Source: Chanos chanos (Eukaryota; Chordata; Actinopteri; Gonorynchiformes; Chanidae). From it: DNA of 64,000 nucleotides. The notes under the pieces were generated by a model. It was not told the DNA's origin and searched no databases. It worked only from the letters and a program-made list of their open reading frames with translations. Below, piece after piece: positions 14,988 to 26,459 of the stretch. The translations under genes and the position numbers were made by a program. The stretch is from assembly GCF_902362185.1 (NCBI RefSeq), contig NC_044497.1, positions 30,554,001 through 30,618,000 on the forward strand, written 5' to 3'. Each line of letters begins with the position of its first letter. Position 1 is the first letter of the stretch.

Positions 14988-17824
14988 ATGGGCGCCTGCC
15001 TTTGCAAAGGTCACCAAGGTCAGTCTCTTATTGTCAGTGTATGTGTCAGTTTATCTGTCTGTCATTCTGTCTGTAGGTTCATCCCAGAGTGTTGTTGTCA
15101 GTCTCACCACAAGTCATCTTTTTGCTTGGATCGGGCTGCAGTCAGTCTGTTTATGTGTGTATAACTGTTTAGCAAAAGTTGCAGGGAGGTTGAATTAGGC
15201 TTCACTCTTCTTTACTTATATCTGTGAGTGATGTTACATTAACTTGTATAATTTTCTTGTGTCTAATGCGTAGCCTATACAAATACTGTGCTCTTCAGAA
15301 TATACACGTGACACGTATGTGATATGTTTGGTAGCATAGGGATTGTTTTGCATCAACGCGCTCTTTAAGAATATTAAAACAACATAAATTAAGATGTAAT
15401 ATGGAGAAAGAGATCGTATCAAGACATGTTTGATTGCTTTTATTCCTAGAGAGGAATGTTCAGTAAGTGAAGACAGAAAAGAATAGGAAAGCTTTTTTTC
15501 ATGCTAGTCAGCACTATATAATCATGATCAGCCTTGCACAGCCAGCTTGAAGCTAGAATAGTGCTCTGACTGTCGAGAACAGATAACTGCCTTCACAGTG
15601 CAGTGTAGAAAACTGCTTAAAACACCGATACTGGGTTTTTGTAGCCTATAAAAAGTTGTTTGTTATTGTGGTCTTTCTGTATTGAAAGATTTCACAGCCT
15701 AAACAACGTGTAAAGCTAGCAGGTAGCACAACAAGCTAGGGGCCTGTTTTCTGTTTTTGTAAACTAAACTGATAAGGCTACATTGGTAATGCATTGGTGA
15801 TACAGCTCACAGGTGGATTTTTTCAGTTCCTCTGGGTTCTGTTTGAAAGATCAGAGTTGCGAAGGGGAAATCCCACTGTTCTCCTGTCCCTCCTCCCATC
15901 CATCCATTTACCTGCCCGCGGAGGATATCCTCTGAAGTGCGAAGGATGTTATTTGAGTTGGAAAGGACATTGACCTTTCATGTCAATTTCAAATGGATTA
16001 AGGTGGGAGCAGTCATCTTGACTTTAAAGTGTCTCTGGTGAACGTGAAAGCAAGAACTGGTTTAATAATGAAGAGAACATTGCATTTTGAATGGCTCATA
16101 CTTCTGTTTTTATCTGTGGGTCAGCGGGGTCCGTGTCTCTGAAGCTGAGGCAGGGAGTGGGGAATTGTAAATGCCAGGGTCAGGGCTGATGTATAATGTA
16201 TGATTATGATAGATGGGGTGATATAATGAAGGTCTTGTGGCAGTGGGGGGCACATGATGACTGACGTCTACAAGGTCAGACATTGATTGTTGATTCACAT
16301 TAAGACTTGTTAGGTTCAGTATCCACAAGGGAAGAGGGCCAAGAGATTTGAGATTACCCTTTTGTCTCTGAGGGTTCAGCAAATGAAATGCGGACGGTGA
16401 CGAGATGGGCTCTCGCGCCGGGGATCCCCTGGGAGATGTTGTCAAGACAAATGCCTGTTGCTATGGAAACTTCCGAGCAAAGAGGAGTGATTCCCATCCA
16501 TCCACTCCAGTAGAGACTGATATTCACGCACAGAGGCCCGCATGCACATGTGGATGTACAAAAACACCTTATTAGTGTAATGTCAGTGTCTTTGTTCTCC
16601 CATAGATCTCCATAGGACCCAGCAGCTTGCCATGGGAGAGCTTCAGTCCATGGCTGAAGGAAGACCTATCGTCAAGGTGCGTTTATGTTTCAGCTATGAA
16701 GGATATTCCCATTAAAAAGTGGAGTAGCTGTAATCAAAAAGACTTTTGAATACTGTCAATAAACTCAGCCCAAGTTGTTTTCTGTGTAGTCCAGGGGTAG
16801 TAATAGTATTCAGATATTATACTTGAGTTGAAATAAAGATACAACCATTAAAGACTTACTCTAGTGCAAGTGACACATTAAAACAACAACAACAACAAAA
16901 AACAACTTGAGTCAAAGTCAGGCTTTAATGTAGTAAAGTTTTCAAAAGTACAAGCTGAAAACAACAACAAAGAACATAGGCTAACTGCAGTTAATAAAAC
17001 ACAATCATTTGAATGGCTGTAGTCCACAACCTAACGTTACAGTTAAACGTCAAAACCAAGCAAACTGTTGTTTATTTTACTGTTCCATACTTTAATAATG
17101 AGCGACGGCGAAACAAAAAGGAGAAATGTTTCTGTCCTGACTATTGAATGTACCATGCATAAAAGGGCAACCACTAACGTCTAGTTATCTTAATGTATTG
17201 TAGACATACCTATCTTATCTTTTGAAAATCCCCATTCATAAACATGAACTAAGTCTTTGCTATAATAACAATCTCAGAAATCCGTCTTTTAACACAAAAC
17301 GGTTTAGTCACCTTCAGTGTATATGTCAGGTTTACAAAGTACCTTGCTATTTCTAATTATCGCCTTTGTGATTCACATTGTGCTGCTTGGATCATTGTTA
17401 TTCTGAATACTGCAGTTCGCTGGTTCTCTTAGTGAGCGTCATTAACGGATATGTGTATCTGGGAAATAAGGCATTTACAACCAAGGCACTGCTCTTCTCA
17501 TTGTTGTTTTTTCCATCCATTTAGGACAGCCATCAGCCATACAATGATATCATGTCAGATAAGAAAAGCAACAGTCGTTATGACATTGGGGAACTGGCTA
17601 CATCCTCCCTACTGGGTGAGATGCTTTTAATGCATGTAGATTTACTTTGTGTTGTTGTTTCGCTCTGTTTTGTTTTCATTCTAAGTCATTCATATAAATT
17701 GGAAAACCAGTCAGTCTCCGCAGGAGATTGCTAATGTAATTTCCCACTCCCTGCACGTCAAAAGCACGATCTCTCTCTCTCTCTTTCTCTCTCTCTCTCG
17801 CTCTCTCTCTCTCGCTCTCTCCCT

Positions 17825-17877
<53 letters not shown>

Positions 17878-20095
17878 CCCCTCTGTCTCTCTCTCGCTCT
17901 TATTCGGCTTCACGTCAAGTTAATTACAGAGTCTAATGATGTGTTATGGGTTTTAAACTTTTTTTTCAGTGAGAGCTCTTTTAATCCTGACATTTTAATT
18001 ATGAAGTCAATCAGGAACCAATGCATATATTAAAAAACGGGGGAATGGAATAGCTGAAAGGTTCCATTTTTGGTGACAAGGAATTTGAAAAAAGAAAAAA
18101 TTACTATCTGAAACAAGCGATATGAAATATCCCCAAAAACTGATTAAACAAATAAATGACTGACATGACTAGCAATGGTAAGAAGGCTTTGGCATAGTTA
18201 TATATATATATATTTTTTAAAAATCACAAAATTGGACTCCTTAAAAATAAGGAAGAATCCTTAATAATGATGAACCTATTCTTTTTTCTTTGTGCCACTC
18301 TAGATGTGCCACTCTAATGTTTGCCAGCAAGTGCTTCACTTTTGATGTCTTAGAAACATTATGCCCACTTAAATGTCACACTCTTCTTCCCTTGATTTCA
18401 AACATTCTACCTACATTTTACCTACTCAACTCTTTCCTTTTCTCCCTCTATTGCTCAAGTTTTTTTTTTTTTTAAACAGAGATCAGTCCATTTCTCTCCT
18501 TTGCTTTCCCAGTGTAACCTTGATTCTCTCTGTAGGTCTGGTGGCAACAATAAAAGAGCATATCACCAAGCCCACGGCGATGGCACAGGGCCGCGTCGCT
18601 CATCTGATTGAGTGGAAGGGCTGGGGGGGAGAAACAGCAGTTGGAGGAGGTTGGTGTGGCTGGAACAAGGATGGTGGGGGCTGGGAGGGTGTTGGAGCAG
18701 CCCTGCAGGAAGATCAACAACTTTACTCCCACCTGGCTGACGAGATCAAAGAAGCTCGTTTTGCCGCAGGTGAGACACTGAGGGATTAAGCTGCATTGCT
18801 GAATTGCACACATTTTCTAGGTTCCCTTCATTTACCCGTGTAGTTTGAGCCAGGTATACTTTCCCCCATGTTTTCTTCTCATTCAGACCCTTCAGATCTG
18901 CTGCTCATAAATGAAAACAGATGAGGACAGCAGGTCGTTTTAAGGCTTTGAGATGAAGCAGATGTTTAGACATAGCTGCTCACACATCTCCTTAGCTACT
19001 GTCTCTGTGTAGATTATGTTAGTGTTTCAACAGTCTGGTATCTAGCCAAAACCTATATTCCAACCAGCAATCTCTCCCTCTTTCCCTCTCTCCCTACTTC
19101 TCCCTCTCTCTCATCTCTTTCTCTCTCTATTAGGTGTGGCTGAACAGTTTGCTTTGGCTGAAGCAGCTATGAACATGTGGTCTGCTCAAGAGGACACAGA
19201 TCAACCCACCACCAGTTCAGCCCCATTAGAAGGTGCTAATCAAACACTTATCTCTACAGTTTAGCAGAAGTAGCCTTAACTCAGTCTAGCCTCAGTCTTA
19301 CTGAATAAGCAATAATATCCACTGTCTAAGTGTCATTATGTTCAGTAAGTGTTGAATAAAGCAACAGCACATTGCAAAGTATAATTATTATGTTTTAAAT
19401 GTACTAAGAGGGAATTACAAACATCACAGATTTTCCATGTTAAACTGAAACAAGCTCAAAGATGAGTAATTTTGTTATTATCTTGATTCTCTATAGCCTT
19501 CTACTCCAAGTTTAAGACAAATCAGCACATGGGGAATGACCTCTTAGTGCTAATTAGATCCAGTCTAATGAAAGATAGTGCAATTAACCAGATGGGAATG
19601 CTACAACCAGCCTCATAACACTCTGTCGTGGAGCTGATAATTTGCACACTTAAATGAATGGGGCAAATCTCTTAGCAACAGATGACATGACATGACTGAA
19701 GTATCTGAAACTCTGTGATAAGTTTTGGATGAGTGGATTTATCTAAATTTATACTCCCACTTTTCTGTGTCACGGTTCAATTTTTTTGTGAAGAGTATGA
19801 TTTGATTGGGTGTTTTTTTTTCTTTTTCTTTCACATAGACCCTGAGAACCTCTTTCTCTCACAGTTTCTGGTGGATGGCGGAAGTGTGGGTGTCCCTCAG
19901 CACCTGTATAGCATCCACATGGAGGCCAATAAAGATTCAAGCTCACTGGGCCAAGGCCAGCCCCAAGCCCCTGCCTCTAACTCCCAGCCTGAACCTCAAT
20001 GCCTCTCACAAGAGGGGGTTGCCTGCTCTGCCCATGTGCCTGTGCAACACGCTGACAGCAGTTCTCTTTCAGAAGATGAAGTCTTTTATAACTAG
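14988..20095 (+). CDS. fam131c: FAM131 family protein, FAM131C orthologue
   Basis: Six coding exons (14988-15018, 16606-16676, 17525-17615, 18536-18769, 19134-19232, 19839-20095) join in phase to a 260-residue protein of unknown biochemical role. The family core is clear: YDIGELATSSLLGLVATIKE, then HITKPTAMAQGRVAHLIEWKGW, then EIKEARFAAGVAEQFALAEA. The protein ends EDEVFYN, the family's usual C-terminus. Its place beside epha2 and clcnk, as in human 1p36, supports FAM131C over the A and B paralogues. The first exon encodes only MGACLCKGHQ. Gly2 with Cys4 and Cys6 is a good N-myristoylation/palmitoylation signature, and human FAM131C also begins MGxC, so membrane attachment is likely. A glycine/tryptophan-rich insertion follows the core motif. 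Intron 1 is 1.6 kb and holds an X-box; intron 3 holds a long CT tract. Confidence 0.9.
16457..16470 (+). promoter_or_regulatory. RFX-type X-box motif in fam131c intron 1
   Basis: GTTGCTATGGAAAC is a near-perfect RFX X-box. It sits 1.4 kb after exon 1 and 136 bases before exon 2 of fam131c. A second X-box lies upstream of the gene at 13323. Confidence 0.45.
17770..17900. repeat. Long (CT)n polypyrimidine tract in fam131c intron 3
   Basis: About 130 bases of CT with few interruptions, beginning 155 bases after exon 3. It is the longest polypyrimidine tract in the window. Confidence 0.95.
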
Positions 20096-22638
20096 AGTTC
20101 AGACTGTGAAGAACATTCAAACATGCCTGTTTTGAAGGACCAAAGTATTCTGTACAATTAAAGGACACTTCAGGGGCGCTGCGGGAGGCAGAATTATCAT
20201 ACAGATCTGAATCAGTGTTGTATTATATATGTGTGTGTGTGTGTGTGTGTTCAGTTTGTGGGGCTACTGGAGGAACTACTGCCTTACTAAGTTGAAATGT
20301 AAATGGGACGTTGATTTTTTGTAAATAACTGTTGTCATAGAGTTCTTGCATTTCAGTCTGCCAGACTGAGTTGAAGAAATGCTTCATGCTGTCTGAAGAA
20401 CTTTCATCAAATTTGTATGATAAATCACCTTTTGAACTGCACCAGCTGTACCAATGACATATTTGTGAGAAAAAGAACACAGAACTTTTCTATGGAAAAG
20501 AAGACCATAATTTCACAGAAAAAATTGCACTCAGGTTCAGCAGCGGGGGGATATTGACCAGAATATCCTCTCAATTTTGGGCAAGAATGTCTGTATTAAG
20601 CCTGTTTACAATGTTCCCACAGACTGCTTTCACCTTCATCAGAACAGCAATGGAAATGTATCAGCACCTTACAGCTGGAGGTGTGGCCAACATAAAAGAT
20701 GCGTTATCTTCCACCCAGACACCATTCAGACATTTTGTCTGGTCCAATTCACTCAAGAGCAGTTCAATGTGACTGCAGCAAAGGCACTTTAGTGAGTGCA
20801 GTGTTTGGGGGGAAATAATGATTTTTTTTTTTTTTTTTGAGAAGTAGTGATTAACAGCCCAGGCTGGAAGTCGAAACAGACATTACAAGATTATAAAGAT
20901 TCAAAACAAAAAAAAAATAAACAAACAAAATTTGCTTGTTTTCGGACTCTCTGGATGTACTAAGAGACAAAGGAGCAATTGATGCTGTCTTACACTATGA
21001 CAAATGCTCTGTGTAAATAAGAGAACTCAAAATTGTTTCTACAGTTGCCTTCAAGTTCTTGTTGCCATATTGTATTTCTACTTGTGTTGTTATGTTTCCG
21101 TTTACTTCTTTCTAAGTAGTGTAGTCTTTCAGAGCTCTCTTTATGTGAATTACAGTAATGAAATAACAATTCTCGATGAACCATTGAAACTTCATTGTTT
21201 CTGGGAAAAAAATGCAAATTCAAAATAGCTTTTCTATGTATTTCCTCCTAACTGTAGGAGACAGGGGCGAGAGAGGGAATAACAATTATCCGTCTGCCTC
21301 CCCTCTATGATTAGCCTTTATTCACACTCCACTGGCAAAGAGAGGTGGAGAAGAGGGTGGGGTGGGGAGAGGAGCACGGATGTATTTGTGTGTGTGAGAG
21401 AAAGAAGGAGGGAATCAGAGAGAAGGAGTAAGGGGGCAGATAAATAGACAGACAGGGAGAGAGAGTGAGAGTGAAAGAAAAGGTGGTATGAGATACAGCA
21501 CAGGAGAGCGAGAGGGAAAGAGAAAGAGAGGGTGAAGTGATAAAAGGAGAAGTGTGTTATCTTTTATCTGCCTCCAGTTTTCTTTTAATAGAAGTTTACA
21601 TGGTGTGAACCATTGTATGTGTGGTACAATGTGTGTTGGGCTGCTTTTGTGGTACTTGTGAGATTTTGAATGGAATCTAATTGAGCAGATGGGGCTAGAT
21701 TAAACAAAACAGAACTGAAATAGATGTTGAGGATTTAATTTTCACTTTAGCAGCAAACTCACTTTTAAGAACAAAATGCTGACAAAGAATTATATTAAGA
21801 GTTTTTTTTCCCCCCAAGTAAAGCAGTGGAAATTTGAATCACAAAGGAATTAAAAAGGAAAGAAAAAGATTAAAAAGGACATACGAACAGTTGGTTTGGT
21901 TTAGTATTCTTGGGCCTAATTCTTCTTACTGGGGGCCTATGCTTCTCATTGCTTTATCTGACAAATCTATAATTCAAACACTTCTAAGTGCTATTAACAT
22001 GCACTCAGAATATTTGTTGGGCAAGAGACCATTATATTCAGCTACAAAGGAAATAATAAATATGAGGATTATGTGTCAAAACTGCACTGGGGTCCATATT
22101 GTGTTTTGTAGATTATTCCTGTTTGTTTGTTTATTCCTGTTTGGTGAGATCCCACATAACACCAATGATATGGCCGGTAGTGAGCAGCTATTTAATGTTA
22201 TAAGATTTCCTTTGTCTTTTCTGTTCAGGTTGAGCACCCTTGCGTGTTTTTAATAAATCTTTATCTGGGCGGCTAGCCTCAGGCTGGTAAGCAGTCTAAT
22301 AGAGGGCCTGCTTAGTTATATAACCAAATAAATAATCTCTAATGCTTGAGTTTCATTAGCTTGGTGCAGCCTTTGTTAGTGGCAGACAAGACTGAAAGCA
22401 AAGGTAAAGATATGTGTCAAGACCGTAATTTTAATTGTGGTGGAAAGGCAAGGCTGGTTATACAACACTATTCACTGAAATACTATCCACCAACACTATC
22501 CATCATTGATTTGTCAGGCTCATGCTTAGAAAAATGCTCTGTAATAACTTGTTATTTTAAACCATCCTCACATCAGACTTCTTTGGCCAAATCCTCAATG
22601 ATTCTCTTCATCTGCAAGAAAAATAAACAATGAATTAT
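20096..22638. other. fam131c 3' UTR and tail-to-tail gap to clcnk
   Basis: No further gene is seen. fam131c could end at an AATAAA at 20916-20921 or at 22252-22257. A minus-strand AATAAA (plus TTTATT at 22130-22135) lies about 500 bases past the clcnk stop. If the distal fam131c signal were used, the two convergent 3' UTRs would overlap. The stretch contains a GT repeat at 20228-20251 and a GA-rich zone at about 21330-21540. Confidence 0.55.
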
Positions 22639-23673
22639 TCATTTTAGATCGCATAATTTGTGTGTGCGTGTGTGCGTGTGTGTGTGTGTAAATGTCCTTG
22701 TCATACTAATTGTTCTAAGCACCTCTTTCCATGTGATGACTCCTACAAGTTTGCCCTCTTGGGTCACAAACAAATGCTGCTCACCAACAACACTCATGAT
22801 ACAATGGACCTGTGAGAAAGAGACAATAACTAGTCTATGTGTTTTGTTACAAGTGATGTCTTTTAACAATTCCATATGTGGTCTTTACATGTCATGAAGC
22901 AAACAAGAAGAGAATTTAGGCACTTTTTACCTGCTTAACAGTACTGTCAGTAGACAACTGTACTCTGAATGGCTGAATAACACAAATGTCCCCCAGATGT
23001 TTGCTCCAAACCTACAAGATAAACCAACACCTAAACTAAAAAGCAAAAGGTATCCATTTAAAAAAAAAAAAATCAGTCTACTGGCATTTTGCCTTAACTT
23101 AGGTTGCTTTGTGGCCTTTTGAACAGCGGCACGAAACTGCACATAACCAGTCTGGTTACCTTGTTTTTGTCCTGGAGCAGGACTGTCTCCAGGTCAGCTC
23201 TGCTGATGATGCCCAGGACTCTTTGGCACTCTGTCAGATATAGAAGAACAGGTGACTTACAGTGATAAGCATGGCTAAAATCCCCGAGGGATTTTGAGTT
23301 AGACTGTTTTGCAACACAGCCTTGAGGATAGTTATTTTTTTTATTATTGTTGTTAGGTCTGTCATCTAACCCTTTCTTTTTCCCTGAGCTTTCCCCATCT
23401 CTTTTAAGCTTCAACAGAGGTTAAATAGGTGTATTCATGATCAAAATAGGTTGTTGCATGAGGGAGTAGGCTAACCATGAGTTGCCACCACAGGGAATTC
23501 AGTGTCTGTACTGGAGCTGAGGATACGCTGCACTCCTGACAACGTCTCATCCCTCTCAAGCACTACTCCTGCTGGGCTCAGACACTGCCCAATCTGGATA
23601 GAAGCCAGCCTGGAGAAAAGAACCCCCAGCATATTTCTTTATATTGAAAGGTTGTTTGTTTGACAGAAGTACA

Positions 23674-23719
<46 letters not shown>

Positions 23720-26389
23720 CATTGCCCTCAGATGTAAAACATCCAGTGCATTTGGAAATTTATTCAAACAAGCCAGACAGTTTTGTTAACTAAGTTAACA
23801 AAAGTGAATGTTCTTGAAGCAGCCTTTGCATGTAAACTCTATAATGGTGGTTAATGTTCTGAGTGACTTACTTTGGACATTCTCTGATGATTGAGGGGAG
23901 GTAGGGGAGTTTCTTGATAATGGATATTCCGTCATAGAAAGATGGGAGATTCCTTGAGCGTGCTAAAGCATTGGCTGCCAGTGTGGCTAACAGCGTGGGC
24001 ACAGCATGGGTGGCCTGACCCGTCAGCTCCAGTGCCAAGAGGGCAGGCGAAAGTGTGTGTGTCACCGCACCTGAGAAAGCAGCAGCACCTACACACATAC
24101 ACTCACACAAACACCAACAAGAAACAGGACCATAAGTTGTTGACTCACATGGGTGGCCTGCCCTCTGGGTCATTCAAACAATTCCGAATCCCCGGCTCCC
24201 ATGAGCTGGCAGGATAAAATGTATGTTTACCAGCCAAAGCATAGCCCCCTGGGTTTATCAGACTCAATCTCCCCTCTGATGAGTTTCCATTTGGGAACAG
24301 ATAAGCCAAGCTTTCACCTAGCAAGCGTCCAATGGCAGCACCTAAAGCGTGAAGACATCAACTGATAAGTCCATTTATTTTTGACTCTTTGTTGACTGCT
24401 ACAAATCAACACATGGGTTTCAGATGAAAGATATGCACTTTATATCATCTAGTTTGTAAACTCTTTTGTCAACTCAAGCCAAGATGATGCCTGAGGCAAA
24501 GCATGATAAACCTGTTAGCTGTAAAGGGGAAGCTTAGGTACTGCAGAGAGATTGTTCTTCCATCCTACTTACCATAAATGAAAACAGGCATGAAGTAGCC
24601 AGCAGGCAGGGGTAAAGTACAAGCCAGGACCAGCAGCCAAAGCTTAATGAGTTATGTTAAATGGTTAGGATATGGCATACCATATTGTATAACCATTACA
24701 GTTTGTAATAGTAATAGTAATAATATTTATTTAGAGCCCAATATCACTATGTATAGTCTCAAAGGGCTTTACATGTCTATAACAAAGTCAAATCAAAATT
24801 ATATCATGCATACATGTTGTTTCAAAACAACATCAGTTATCAACTCTGAACAGTCTTTTCTTAGAGGAATCTATCACTATGTCGACTGTTACATCTTCTA
24901 CCTTCATAAAGAGAAAGAATGCCAGGCTCAGGAAGACACTGGTGCCAGATGGACTCCACGCTTGCCAGAGTGAATTGTCAGTATTGTCATGCTGCACGGT
25001 GCTGTTCTGGGAAATGGAGATCCACTGTTTGTTGTCTAGGAGGGTGGAGAGGAGCTGTTTCATGGAGAGCTGTAACAAATGACAAAAAAAGAGGGGGATA
25101 AGAAAGAGAGAGAGAGACAGACAGACAGACAGGCAGACAGACAGAGATTCATGAATATGAATGCATTTGTGGTGCGTATGAAGAAGCATGACCTTTTTTC
25201 TGAACATAAAAGACACATGTATAAAAGTTATGGAGTTCTCTTTCTGCATTGTATGAAAGGTTATTCAAGTATTTTTTTTTGTTTTTACTAACTGTGAAAA
25301 ATCCTACTGTTCCTCACCTGGCTAGCCATAAAACGTCCTGCAGAGTAAGGAAAAGTGATTACAGCCAGGAGGAACACCACAGAACCTGAATAAAGTGCCT
25401 TCCTAATAGGCAAAACAGAGTAAGTATTAAACCCATTCCTCAGAGCCGGGGTAAAATGGATCAACATCAAGGTGAATGATGATAATCAATCAGGGTACTC
25501 CATCCATCAGTTACGATACTCACTCTGTTGCTATAAATCGACTCAAGAATTTGATTCTTTTAACAAAACGTAGAATCCAACGATGACAGAATAAATAAAA
25601 ACAGCTGCTGGCTCCACATAACAGTCTGAACAAGAGGAAAAGAGAGAGAGAAAAAGGGGTGTTAATGACGAGAGTAATATCAGCATTAACAATTCAGGTG
25701 GATGAAATGTTTGCATGAATGTTAAACAGACTTTGGGTTCAGACTAAACACAAGACATTTGAAAGCAATCTGAAATTTGTAGTTTCACAAAGCTATCTTC
25801 CATTCAGCCAGAGAGACTGATCACAGATATGCTGGAAAGGAATCAGTCAGAGTTAACTGTAAATGAACTGCATAGGATGTTTTGATGGGGAAAATACAAA
25901 CTCACCCAAGCAGTACAAAAGCCATTATTTCAGCTGGATGGAAAGGCAACTCGGTTGAAAAACTGGTCTTAAAGAGGGCCTGGACAGTTTCTGAGAGAAC
26001 AAAGCACAGATATACGCTGCCTTCTATTTCATACATCCTCCTTTCTTTGCCTTTTTAATAAAATTGTAATATGTACAAATTGCATGATAATTTCTGTCTG
26101 ATTGCTGGTAAATTCAATCAGGCTTTGCCTCATAGTCTCCTATTAGGCCCCCTGGGGAAATTCAGGAGTGAAGAGCGCTGTGATGGAATAAGATTAGGAC
26201 GAAAGACTCCTGCCATCCATCAGGGGGTGTCTTGAGCAGCTCTCCTCACCTTGCTCTCTGCTAAACACTGCCAGCAGCCGGAAGGTGAGTGCACCGCAGG
26301 CTGCCGCGAAGAAACACGGACAGTAATCTCTCACTGCATAGTGAGTACCCATGACTTCTATGCTGAAGAGTACACCTGTGTGATTATGT

Positions 26390-26459
<70 letters not shown>

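Noticed and set aside
18373-18535. Upstream extension of the fam131c exon 4 frame beginning at an intronic ATG
   Set aside because: The family core resumes exactly at the AG at 18535, and the preceding exon phase fits. The extension is intron sequence with a T run.
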